NCBI GenBank assembly: GCA_027579435.1
Contig: JANBPK010001384.1
Span: 1-17,208 of the forward strand
Reading direction: 5' to 3'
DNA: 17,208 nt
Origin: Candolleomyces eurysporus
Lineage: Eukaryota > Basidiomycota > Agaricomycetes > Agaricales > Psathyrellaceae
A program made the position numbers and the translations under genes. Under the pieces are notes generated by a model. That model was not told the DNA's origin and ran no database searches. It saw only the letters and a program-made list of their open reading frames with translations. Positions 1-9,281 of this stretch are shown here, piece after piece. Every line of letters begins with the position of its first letter. Within the stretch, counting starts at the first letter, position 1.

Positions 1-258
1 CCCCAGCGGCAGTTCACCAACCCTGGCACCAGTACCTTCATACAATTAACAAATCCGGCAGAGCCCTCGCTAGTCTCCACCTCCCTCCTTTTTCACTGCG
101 TAGGCGGAAATCCACCACCCAGGCCACTCTGGCGATCAGCGCTGTGTCCACAACGCGCATCCCTGCGCTTTAAGTTGACTTCGCGAGGCTTTGACCAGCG
201 AAGTGTGGTGCTTACCACTTGGGCGCGACCGCTAGTTGGAGTGCACCAAGGGTGAGCG
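1..258. other. 5' flank, no gene seen
   Basis: This stretch precedes gene 1. Open frames on either strand here have no recognisable protein character and overlap the start of gene 1 in other frames. It presumably contains the promoter and 5' UTR of gene 1, but I see no convincing TATA box. Confidence 0.4.
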
Positions 259-1875
259 ATGCCCAAAGACGGAAAGAAATCCGCGGGGGATGGGGCTGGA
301 GCCCGAGCCTGCTCGCACAAGACGGCGCAAGCTGGTCGCCACAAAGCAACCTCTCGCCGCTGGAGGGCTATTCTCAAGGCCGAATTTCAATCCAAACCAT
401 GCTTATATGCAGCTCTTATCGCCACGCGGTCCACCAGTGAACTCCTCTGCGACCAAATCGCCAGCATTATGGCGCTGCACCCCAACCTCGTGCCTCCGGT
501 CCCAACCAAGGAGTGCGGGTCCTGGGCCCTGGGTATTGCAGGTAGTATCAATGTACCACCTATTGTCGAGCGCGCCTTGAATGCACGAAGGGTGGAGAGG
601 ACCGAGCGCCGCTGGTCGCTCAGGCAGCTGGCGCGGAATGTATTCATCCAGTCGTACCCCACGGCCTACATCACTGCTCGCAATGCTCTCGTGAAACTTG
701 AATTCAATGCTCTTCCTTCTCGTGAGGAATACCCTCCTCGTGGTCATTGGGTTGCAAGCACCCCAGGAATATACAAAACGTGGCACCAGTACCTTGCTAA
801 CTGCAAGCTGCCCGATAAGCGAATGAAGCGCAAACCGGTCCACCTCTTGGCAAGAGACAGACTTTCGTACTCAATCCCTGCTGAGCTCTCATGCTTGATT
901 TATGACAAGAAGACGAAGGAACTTACCATGGTCATTATCCGCGAATTCTGTGGCGTGCCAGCAATTCTAAGGCTTGCAAAGGAAATTGTGTCTCGGGCAG
1001 CAGCTGTCAGGAGGAATGTTCGAGTAAGTGAATGACTCGTTTGCTGCGCAGGTAGTTGCTTATATCTTCATTGCAGAAGGAAGATTCAGGAACACTGATG
1101 CTCGCAGGATATTCGTGCGGGTCTCGCAGTGCCCCTGCCTTTGGAATCACGCGCAACTTTGAGTCTGGAGAGGGAGCAAAGGCTGAAAAGGAGGATAACA
1201 TTGCCATTTCTCAAATCCTTGCCTACTTCTGGGCCCGCGCCAAAGGCCGATACCCCTCCGAAGTCACGGAAGACCTCGAGAACTTCTATGACAAGTACAA
1301 CATTCCTCGATTCGATCCGGACTGGCCAACCTCTGCCACAAGATCTGCCGACCTATCACTCAAGCTCGATGGCCACGAATACACATTCAAGGATGTCGAG
1401 CGAGCTCCAGGTTGCGCTATCCTTTGCCAGAGGTATGCAAGGTATGTGCTCACTCACTGATCTTGCTCTTGCGATACTGACTGCATACCCAGACCTGTTC
1501 ACTGTGAAACCCAGGGGCATGAATTTTCCATCTCGTGGGCGCACCATCGCCAAGGATTGTGCGTTGATGGAGGGCACNTTTTATTATAGCGAGTATGGAC
1601 TCGAGATACAAATGGCTGAAGACACTTCGTTCGGATGGAAGCCCAAAAAATACCACACGACTGGCCTCCAGAATTTTGAACCAACCTTTGAGGTGCCAGC
1701 ATTGGGTGATGCTTTGCACAACCAGCAGACGATTGCTTTTGTTTCAGCAGCCCGCTTGAAGTCAGTTTACTTGAAGTGGGAGGCAATGGCAGGAATTTCA
1801 GGTCAGGAGCGAGCAAAAAGAGCATTGGATGAGCTTGATGGTCCGTCTGATTCTTTCGGTGAGATTTACGTGTAG
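259..1875 (+). CDS. Hypothetical protein, 3 exons (about 503 aa)
   Basis: I read exons 259-1023, 1077-1441 and 1493-1875, separated by introns of 53 bp (GTAAGT..TTGCAG) and 51 bp (GTATGT..ACCCAG). An N at 1578 breaks the third exon; leaving it out makes the spliced length 1512 nt, exactly 504 codons with stop. The N-terminus is basic (many K/R in the first 40 residues). The middle holds a conserved-looking stretch (CLIYDKKTKELTMVIIREF, then GYSCGSRSAP). The C-terminal part has GHEFSISW, LCVDGGHFYYSEYG and a KYHTTGL motif. The run of beta-like segments with spaced histidines is faintly reminiscent of a double-stranded beta-helix dioxygenase, but I cannot show the full HxD..H set, so function stays unknown. 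It ends 217 bp before the converging gene 2. The start at 259 is the first ATG of the long frame; an upstream exon is not excluded. Confidence 0.72.
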
Positions 1876-2092
1876 AATGGTGAATTTATGGTGAACACAC
1901 TGTATGGTATCTTGCTATGTTGTACATTCCTACTGCATGAATAGAACGAACTAGCTCTATGATTTCAATAGTGCAGACGCTGGTGTAGAACCATCGGCTG
2001 CATTGCGCTAGTATTCGGAATCATTTATGGATTTCGTTGCAAGATATATCTACTTTTAGCCAGGCGACGTGGTGGCGGCTACATGGTGGCGG
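1876..2092. other. Intergenic spacer between convergent genes
   Basis: This 217-bp spacer lies between the stop codons of genes 1 and 2 and should hold both 3' UTRs. Its right edge contains one copy of a 14-bp tandem duplication that overlaps the stop of gene 2. Nothing else is evident. Confidence 0.5.
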
Positions 2093-2098
2093 CTACAT
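2071..2098. repeat. Perfect 14-bp tandem duplication at gene 2 stop
   Basis: The unit GGTGGCGGCTACAT occurs twice back to back at 2071-2084 and 2085-2098. On the minus strand each unit reads ATGTAGCCGCCACC, so the final Met and TAG stop of gene 2 (2093-2098) are repeated just downstream. Confidence 0.85.
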
Positions 2099-3357
2099 TA
2101 AGCGGAGACTTTCAGGATTAGGGGTGTAATGAGCACAATGACGATTCCGACATGTTTTCGAGTAGCGCCATTTTAGACATTGCTCGGCGAGAAGGTAATC
2201 CGTATCAGGGTCCCGAGAGGTCGGAGTGGGAACGTGAGGATTCCAGCAAAATGAGGCGACTCCTTTATCTCCCAAAGTCTTCCGAAATATGGAAGGGCAG
2301 AAAGGGCCGCACGGTTCCGCCCACTCGGCGTTGGTGCTTTGGAATTTGTAAGGAACCCATACACGGCGGTGAAGGTGACATTTGGCGATGTCCGATCGAA
2401 GGCAGTAGACACTGCTGGCCAAATTTGGATAGAAGCAATAAAGTGTCGAAGCGGAGATGGCATTGGTTTGGGCGGTGAAAGTTGATGACAAGACGACGGC
2501 CATGACTCCTTTCCGGCACTCGGTAATGGTGACTGTAGCAGACTGAAAAAAAAATATTAGTCACAGATGTAAACAGGGCGCAGACCCGCCGACGTATGTT
2601 ACGGCGACATACCGCTTTATGACCACATACGAATGAAGAAGCGGCAGAAGCAAAACCTTGGTTCGGGGCGCGCTCTTCAATAGGTGTCCACAAGCTATAG
2701 CCATTGCGCGAGAACCACTGCATGCAAACGTCTTTTTTACCAGGAGGCGCTGCGATGTTTAGGTTCGCAATGGCTGTGTAGAGATCGAGAGCGTGCCCTG
2801 GAAAGTTTTTGAGCGCGACAGACAAAGCAGGGTAGAAGCTGACACGAACCGCGCAAGTCCTGAACGTACATGGCATTAATGGTGAACAGGTACCGGGCGA
2901 CGGAGCCAGTAATAACAGCTCCCGTCGCAGCTAACAAGTCTATGAAACTCTGGAACTGATCTTCGGGTACAAAGGGAAGAACAAGCACTCGGATGCGCAA
3001 TCGAATCTCTGCTTGTGCATGCCTTCTTCCATGTTCATTAACCCTTGAAAAAGCCATGACAGTCGAGTGGTCGCAAAAACCCAGAATGGAGGAGAGCATT
3101 TCTGGCATGAGATAAACATTTCGGGCATTGACGAAAGAAGTGGTGCTGAATGCTGCCTTTGTGGACGCAATAACGGCGAGAGCTCTGCTCAGGGAGGCTA
3201 TCTCGCTGACAGAGAACGACCGAACGAGAACGGAACGGTCGTCGGGACGAAAGCGGCGGGAGTAAACGGGAGTGATAGGAAGGGAAGTGAGAAGCAGTGA
3301 AGAAGGTGCAAATGCATCGAGGGGTAAAGACGGCGCTGGGGACATTGCGTTGAACAC
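2093..3357 (-). CDS. Hypothetical F-box-like protein, 3 exons (about 380 aa)
   Basis: On the minus strand I read exons 3357-2850, 2797-2613 and 2542-2093. The introns are 52 bp (2798-2849, GTTCGT..TTCCAG) and 70 bp (2543-2612, GTATGT..TTTCAG); the spliced length is 1143 nt with phases agreeing. A second in-frame ATG at 3345 is an alternative start. Around residues 80-120, the segment LMPEMLSSILGFCDHSTVM followed by AFSRVNEHGRR resembles an F-box-type helix set, as in substrate adaptors of SCF ubiquitin ligases. Further on, ITGSVARYLF and NLNIAAPPG recall a degenerate nucleotidyltransferase core (GS motif then a DxD-like strand), but the second acidic position is Asn, so activity is doubtful. 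The last exon begins with TVTITECRKGVMAVV, which is repeated in the broken paralogue at 5567-6160. Its stop overlaps a 14-bp tandem duplication. The F-box call is by pattern only. Confidence 0.68.
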
Positions 3358-3570
3358 GAGAGTAAAGAAAGAGCAGAAGGGAAGAGGGTGAAACGCATAT
3401 CGCTTGGAAGAGCAGTCAAAGACATTTTATATTGATCAGAAACCCATTGGCGTATACGCACTGCGGGCCGGATGCAGAGACAGTTTCAGGCGGTATCTGA
3501 CACAAGGTACATTAACGTGTTAACAGCGATGGACGTAGCGCTGCGCAAGTAGCCGCCTCGAGAGATACAT

Positions 3571-4241
3571 TCAGTTTGGATTCGAGCCGGAAGGCAGCAT
3601 GCAACTAAGACAAAGGCATAAGCGGCGTTTGGGAGGGGAGGGCGACCGAGATTCATACTCAATGATAACATTTTTAATAACCGGGAAGTCTTCCTCCGAG
3701 ACGTTTAACACGGTACCATCCAGTGCCGATTTCACGACGAGGTAAGAGCCACGCAGTGGCGACGGCAGTAGGTGAGCACGGCGGAAGGATTGGACAAGGC
3801 GATTAACATCCGCGAGTGGCTACACGGCGGCAGGTTTAACGTGAGTACCTACGCAAGGCGGACAATTAAAAAGATGGCGCACATGGTGAGAGTTAAACAC
3901 AGTCCACCGGAACTGTGCTGAGAGGGGAGAATTGCCGGACAGGGGGACCATGTACTCGTCCATGTCAACAACGAATGGTTGATGAACATGGAAAACCTCG
4001 AGGTAGAATGTGCAGTTGAGATCCCAAGGGCGAGGTGCGTGATCATAGCCACTGTCCACAGGAACGGGAACAGCATGAATATGAGTAGAATGACTGGCCA
4101 AGAGAGCACAGGTGATGGTGGGTACCATCTCTCGCTTGAGTTAGAGTTAGAACAGGGTGACAAAGAGCAGAGAGAGCGCACCCTTGCTTGAACTGTAGCG
4201 TCATGGGCAAGGCGAAGAACGTGGGCATCGTCAGAGCGCAT
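3571..4241 (-). CDS. Hypothetical protein, 3 exons (about 186 aa)
   Basis: Minus-strand exons 4241-4182, 4134-3883 and 3819-3571 join in phase 0 across introns of 47 bp (4135-4181) and 63 bp (3820-3882). Both introns use the less usual donor GTGCGC. The product has no motif I recognise. Its middle carries HIHAVPVPVDSGYDHAP and its C-terminal exon carries GSYLVVKSALDGTVLNV and DFPVIKNVIIEYE, which read like real, folded protein. An in-frame ATG at 4298 would add 19 mostly hydrophobic residues (signal-peptide-like), giving about 205 aa; I prefer the shorter form only weakly. It lies 213 bp upstream of gene 2 on the same strand and is divergent from gene 4. Splice sites are predicted by eye, so the model could be wrong in detail. 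Confidence 0.42.
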
Positions 4242-4609
4242 GGTGGGTGAAACGAGATTGAGGAATAAGAAGATAGCGACACAGAGTGAGACGGTCATAC
4301 GCAGGAGTAGAGAACGACCTATGACGAGCCTTCAAGTGAAACACTGATGGCGAAAGACGGGTGGCCCCATCCCCAATCCCACGAGAAGTTCTAGGGCGCA
4401 TCGGCTATGAACAGTCTCGGAGGTTCTGGCTGCAATGGTCGAAGACGGTGAGTCAAATCTGATCGGCGAACCATGGAGTGGCGTGCGGGGGCACAGTAAT
4501 CGTGGAGCAAGCTGGAAAAAAGGGGGCAATCTATGAAACGCTCCTTATAAGAGTATTTGCGGCAAACGCAAGTGCACGCCCACCCCCAACCTCGCCAAGC
4601 GACAACGCC
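4242..4609. promoter_or_regulatory. Shared divergent promoter region, genes 3 and 4
   Basis: The 368 bp between two divergently oriented start codons should contain both promoters. A TATA-like TTATAAG lies at 4545-4551, about 60 bp before the gene 4 ATG at 4610. An upstream in-frame ATG at 4478 is possible for gene 4, which would place the TATA-like box inside coding sequence. No operator-like repeat is evident. Confidence 0.35.
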
Positions 4610-5225
4610 ATGAAGCAGCCCTACGAAGACCGAGTGAACGCCCTGTACGAGCTACAGGCAGAAAACATCGACCTGATTCTGTGGGTGGATGATACGGCGA
4701 CACGGACAGCATGGTGAGAGTTCACGGAAACAGTGATAAGCCCGTAATTGACAAAATTACAGGCCCTGTAAGGACGATGGCACGAAAGTCCATGAACGCG
4801 ACGTCTGCGACTGGCTGCGAGAGCGCAACCTAGTCTGGACCTGCTTATGCGAAGATCCATTCTCGGATGGCAAAGCTATCGCTGTCATCGAGCACGAAGA
4901 AGACGGGGATACATATCTAAGGTGTGCGCAGACGCTAAACCCGTGCCAATTTTTCAGTGAGTGGTGAGCGTGCATACGTAGTTCATCACTGACCTGGGTC
5001 CCAGTGAATCTGACGGCAATTCGAAGGGCGACAGCGTTCACCGATACGTTCGACCTACTCGTGGAGAATCAAGGGGAAGCGGAGTACTCCAACGCCATCC
5101 ACCACGACGGGGCCTGGTGCTGTGCTGAGGACGAAATGGGAGTGGAAGATGTGGAGGCAACGTACACAGGGTGGTGTGGCTTCTATGAGCCTATCGACAG
5201 GCAGTTAGAAAACGGAAACGTATAA
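4610..5225 (+). CDS. Small cysteine-rich hypothetical protein, 3 exons (172 aa)
   Basis: Exons 4610-4713, 4763-4956 and 5005-5225 join across introns of 49 bp (GTGAGA..TTACAG) and 48 bp (GTGAGT..CCCCAG-type acceptor) to a 519-nt frame. The protein is acidic. It begins MKQPYEDRVNALYELQAE and has a cysteine cluster: PCKDDG, then DVCDWLRERN, WTCLCED and RCAQTLNPCQFF. The last piece (Y-L-R-C-x(5)-C-x-F-F) resembles the end of a GRF-type zinc finger, known in nucleic-acid-binding proteins, but the first half of that finger is not clear. A zinc-binding role is inference. A polyadenylation-like AATAAA lies at about 5268, some 43 bp after the stop. The start at 4610 is chosen because a TATA-like box sits about 60 bp upstream; the in-frame ATG at 4478 would add 44 residues of low-complexity character. 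Confidence 0.6.
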
Positions 5226-5566
5226 CTACATTGGAAGATAAGCATTGGAAATGAAAAGACGAGTTTGAATAAATATGCGTAGAGTCGGTAAATGATTCGG
5301 ATACAACGGATGCGAAGAAAGCACCCCCGCGTTGGATGTCCCAAAAAAAAGGAGTAAAGACGATAAACGTTGACGGAGCGACAATTACGGTCGATAAGAA
5401 GACGATGCAATGATTACATAAGGAGATAAAAGATGCAGGCATTGCGGAAAAGCAACATTAATCGGGGGAAAGTAGCAGTAAGCGCGTACTGAGGGCAAGA
5501 GCGATCGCAACACGAATTTGAATAACGCCATCGCAACGATTGCTGCCACAGTGGTTAAGTGAGTTA
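5226..5566. other. Intergenic, no gene seen
   Basis: This 341-bp stretch between gene 4 and the paralogue relic holds the likely gene 4 3' end, a run of A residues at about 5342-5350, and no frame with protein-like character. Confidence 0.45.
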
Positions 5567-6160
5567 TTACTTATAAGGAAAAAGGACAGGACGGTGAAGG
5601 TGGTTATCGGGCACGATGGAATGGAAGGAATAAAAACAGGTGGGTAGGAAGGGATAGAAGCACAAGAACGTAGAGGCAGACATACCGCTGGTTTGTGCGG
5701 AGAAGGTTGACGTCATGACGACTGCCATAACAGAGTTTTAGCACTCCGTGATAGTCACAGCGGCGGTCTGGTGAATAAGATCAAATATGAGACTACTCGC
5801 GTACGAAGGCAAGACCCACAAACGAACGAGGTGGCAACACGATTGAAACCCAGTTTATGAGCGTGTTTACTCCATGCACCGTAGGCGTGGCGCCCCAAAC
5901 ATTGCAACCACAAATCCTCTTGACCGGCGGGGTGCAATAAACAGGTGGTTGCCCCAGGACGTGTACAACTCACGTCGGGGACGGACAGCCGCGTAGGCAC
6001 AGTCGACGGGAACAGGCGCGGCGTGAATACAGCAGCGTTCGATACCAACGACTGCGCAAAAACGGAGGACGACATATCCCGCGGGCAAGAGTAAGCGGGT
6101 GGGGAACGTCACCAAACGTGTAAACGTACTGCAGGCGGGACAGATGCATTTTGAGCGGGA
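5567..6160 (-). pseudogene. Broken paralogue of gene 2 (F-box-like family)
   Basis: Read on the minus strand, this stretch repeats the second half of gene 2 in order. GQEDLWLQCLGRHAYGAW followed by VATSFVCG corresponds to KKDVCMQWFSRNGYSLW and ASSFVCG in gene 2. After an intron-like gap come AVTITEC, a TAA stop, then NSVMAVVMTSTFSAQT, matching TVTITECRKGVMAVVLSSTFTAQT. A further match (SASTFLCFYP versus SASTLYCFYP) leads to VLFPYK and a TAA stop at 5567-5569, about 80 residues short of gene 2's end. There is also a one-base frame change near 5930. The N-terminal, F-box-like part is not recognisable. A segment near 6000-6040 (IHAAPVPVDCAY) instead resembles gene 3. I therefore call it a decayed, perhaps chimeric, duplicate. 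Confidence 0.6.
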
Positions 6161-6617
6161 GGCAGGGCGACCGCATCTGATTTCTTAATGACACGACGTA
6201 AGCTATTATCTGCAGGCTAAAGAGGGAAAGTGCGAACCGTTGTACCCGAACTAAGCACCAGAAAGCTCTTGTCTGAAGTACGAACATGATGGATGCATGC
6301 ATGGCGGTTACTGCACGGCGTTGGAAAGGAGCAAGGGCGAAATCAGCAAGCGGGCGCTGCATGAGGGGCTCGACTTAACAGATGTTGTGCTGCGCACACG
6401 TCAGATGCATGGTATAAAAAAAAAACGGATGCAATGGTAGTAGGATGGAGAGGTGAATGGTAAATGGTAGGCAGAACGTACGGTAAGGGAAAGACTGTGA
6501 TGGCGCAGATGGAACAGCAACATGTGACAAGAAAACCACATGACGGCGATCAATTCAAATTCTTGGCAACACATAAACTGCACCATACAAGTACCCGAGG
6601 ACATAGAGTCCTCGGAA
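6161..6617. other. Intergenic, no gene seen; hairpin at right edge
   Basis: I find no protein-like frame here. An oligo-A run lies near 6417-6425. At 6595-6615 there is a perfect inverted repeat (CCGAGGAC, 5-base loop, GTCCTCGG), placed just outside the edge of the long repeat that starts at 6618. Confidence 0.45.
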
Positions 6618-7270
6618 CACCAAGACGGCGGTTGGAATAACCGTAGACCGACCACCCTCGATCAACTTCGGCATCCCACTCGGCATACTAGAAAAGGCAA
6701 CGAGGATCTATTAATAGTCACGGCGCGAGCGCAGGAGTGGCGCGGCAGCGCCTTGGCATATCCAATACCCTCTTTTATCTCTTTATCTCTCTCTCTAGCT
6801 GGGGCCTGGACTCTCTTTATTTATAAATCTCGTGTACACCTATTTACCATGCTCCAGTGATTGCGCGGCTCCAGATAGTATATATATTGGACTCTCTTAG
6901 CATAGTTTTTCCCAGAGAATTACTGCAGTTTTATTTGTGTTTACTTTGTGTTTGCAATTGACTGGATTTGTGACTTTTATCTCGCGCGGCGTGATACTAA
7001 GTTAAAGGAAAGATCAAAGCTATAAAGAAGTAACCTTAGGGTTAACTGTGTGATTNTCGAGTACTCCTCGATTACTTGGAATTAGTGTGCACAAGAGAGA
7101 GAATCTGNAAATTCTTAATACTCTACACTACCCCCNATACTCGCACCCCCGATTTGGTGCGGCACGACTACAAAGGTCTATACATACCACCTATCTCGCA
7201 CGGCTCGACTTAGAGTTGGTGTAGGTGTTAGGTTGTGTGTTTTAGTAGTCTCGCCGTTCTCGATCTCTTC
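6618..7270 (-). repeat. Left arm of ~650-bp inverted repeat (LTR-like)
   Basis: This segment is repeated in opposite orientation at 13794-14438, with scattered substitutions and small indels. In the minus-strand sense it begins GAAGAGATCGAGAACGG, passes a G-rich tract (about 7129-7150) and TGTAGAGTATTAAG, which looks like a polypurine tract followed by an LTR start. It later has a TATA-like TTTATAAATAAA (about 6820-6831) and an AGAGAGAGATAAAGAG low-complexity patch. It directly follows the truncated RNase H of the copia fragment, so it may be that element's 3' UTR plus LTR, or a separate element inserted there. Single Ns at 7056, 7108 and 7136 sit in or beside homopolymers. No coding function is apparent. 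Confidence 0.8.
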
Positions 7271-7275
7271 ACCGT

Positions 7276-9281
7276 TTGAGACAACCTGTGCATAGGGTCT
7301 TGGGCATAATCAGCATCGGTATATGACTCAAGGCCTTGAGCCATGCCCTTGCGTCCTTTGTAAACTAGTGAATAGTTACAAGTACCCGCCAGATATTTCA
7401 TAATATAGAGCGCCTTTGATAGGTGCTCCTCTGTTGGGTTAGCGCAATGCTGTGCTATTTTGGTTACAGCTTAGGCAATATCAGGCCATGTTCCCAGCAT
7501 TAAATAAAGCAGGGAACCGATCACTGATTGATATTTGCGCGTAAGTATCAAGTTGTTTGGTCCTGTATGCTTTGAAGGATAATATCCTTCAACCATGGGA
7601 GTTCTTGCCGCTTTGGCATTAGTCATGCTGAAGCATTCTAGAACCTTCTCAAGATAGACCGATTGATCAAGACTGATCTTATCGTTTTCTATCTTGATTC
7701 TCATGCTGAGAAATTCGGTCGGCGTTCTGAGATCTCGGCATTCCCATTTTAGCATAAACTGGACCTTTTTCTCATCAGCAAGGGCTTTCTTCCCAAAGAA
7801 GATTATGTCGTCAACGTAGGCGATCATAATAACAGTCCCTCGCTTAGAGCGGAATATAAATATTCCGGAGTCTGAATGAAGTCGCACGAAGCCCATTTTC
7901 TTCACAGACTGTTCAAGCTCTTGCCACCACACACGAGCAGCTTGCTTGAGACCATAAATGGCATGGCAGAGACGGTAAACCTTCTGTTCCTGACCCTTTT
8001 TATGGAAGCCTTCAGGTTGTTCCATATAGATTTCTTCATCAAGCTTTCCATAAAGGAATGCAGTTTTTACATCTACCACTGTCATATACCATCCATGAAT
8101 GGCAGCCAGCGTGAAGACAAACTGCACACTCTCATACCTGACAACAGGTGAGAATAAAGCTTCAAAATCTATTCCCTCAATTTGAGAGAAACCCTTAGCA
8201 ACGTATTGGGCCCATTTTCGGCCATTGGATTTAATATCAAAGACCCATCTGCCTTTGATGGCCTTTCTCCCATGTGGGAGTTCGACAAGTTCAAAGACTT
8301 GGCGTCCTTTGAGAGCATCAATCTCTTTGGACATTGCTTTTCTCCATTCTCTTCNTTTTGGCTTCAGGTAGCCGTTGTAAATCTCGAAAGGTCCAATCTT
8401 GTGGACTTTTGTTAGGAAGTTTGTCAGAATCCATTTCTGGAACTGCTTGGGCGAGCAGAAAATTGACNAAAATCTTCTCCCCCATCGCGGCACAGATCGG
8501 CAACAGTAGCTTTCTGTTCCTTCTGAGTACGCTTGCTCTGTTTTACATGACGATTCCACTTTTTCGGACCATATTTGTCCATGACGTATTCCTTTGGCAT
8601 CTTCCGTTCGTTGTCAGAGGTGTTCCAATCCGTAGAAACCGTGAGATTACTACTTTGGTACCCATCTGTTGTGGGATCATCAATATCCTCGACTTCGCCA
8701 CTAGGTATCGGAGGGAGAGGTACATTCTCTGGAAGCAGTGGTGCAGAGCCCAGGCTGGGATTCCCTTTTGATTTCTGCTTGGGCCTGGGAGAAGTTTTAC
8801 GCTTCTCACCTATCGCCTTTGACCACGATTTTTCTCCTGATACCTCATGCAAAATTTGTGTGGGTGCTTTCAATTCACCATAGATGTTTCCTGGTCGAGT
8901 TGGAGGTTTTACCTGATGGCCAGAGCGTCTAGGCTCCCCCTGAGGTCTTGCCTTGGGTATCTCAGCTTGCCGTTCAGGCAGATCGTCTGCAGGCTCTGTT
9001 CTGTCAAAGGGAGGCAACTGATCTCTTTGATGATGGGTATGAGAGAAATCATTCTTCCGTTTTGGAACGAATGATTCTTCCTCAGAGAATTCTGATGGCT
9101 CATCGTTTGTGTTGTGTGATTCCTTAGTTTTGACCAGAGTATATTTCGGCAACTTGAAATCCTTAGACTTGGGAAAGGCTTTTTCATTGAACATGGCCTT
9201 GGTTCCTATTTGCACTGTGTTATCAGCTATGTGCATGAATAGGAAACCTTTAACCCCTTTTTGGTTGCCTAGATAGACCAT
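7276..9281 (-). pseudogene. Copia pol, linker plus reverse transcriptase and partial RNase H
   Basis: The first third (9281 down to about 8470) is a hydrophilic linker downstream of the integrase core, starting MVYLGNQKGVKGFLF. Reverse transcriptase follows, with VELPHGRKAIKGRWVF, FSPVVRYESV, VDVKTAFLYGKLDEEIYMEQ, IYGLKQAARVWWQ and the catalytic YVDD box at 7807-7818. Skipping the Ns at 8468 and 8355 joins three frames into one, giving GGEDFVNFLLAQ and PEAKRREWRKAM. After LGTWPDIA a TAA at 7471-7473 interrupts. The same frame continues (AVTKIAQHCANP, then YTDADYAQDPMHRLSQT, which carries the start of RNase H) to 7276, where homology stops. Family RNase H normally runs about 100 residues further. 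Strong family match, non-functional. Confidence 0.9.

Noticed and set aside
403..843. Minus-strand open frame of 146 codons
   Set aside because: It lies antisense to exon 1 of gene 1, has no protein-like motifs, and is explained by the codon bias of the sense gene.
2152..2478. Plus-strand open frame of 108 codons
   Set aside because: It is antisense to the last exon of gene 2, which has a paralogue and consistent splice phases.
6540..6860. Plus-strand open frame of 106 codons
   Set aside because: It crosses the repeat edge into low-complexity CTCTCT sequence, and the inverted copy at 14.2-14.4 kb does not keep it open in a meaningful way.
8182..9074. Several plus-strand open frames across the copia region
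   Set aside because: They are antisense to the clear reverse transcriptase and linker sequence on the minus strand.
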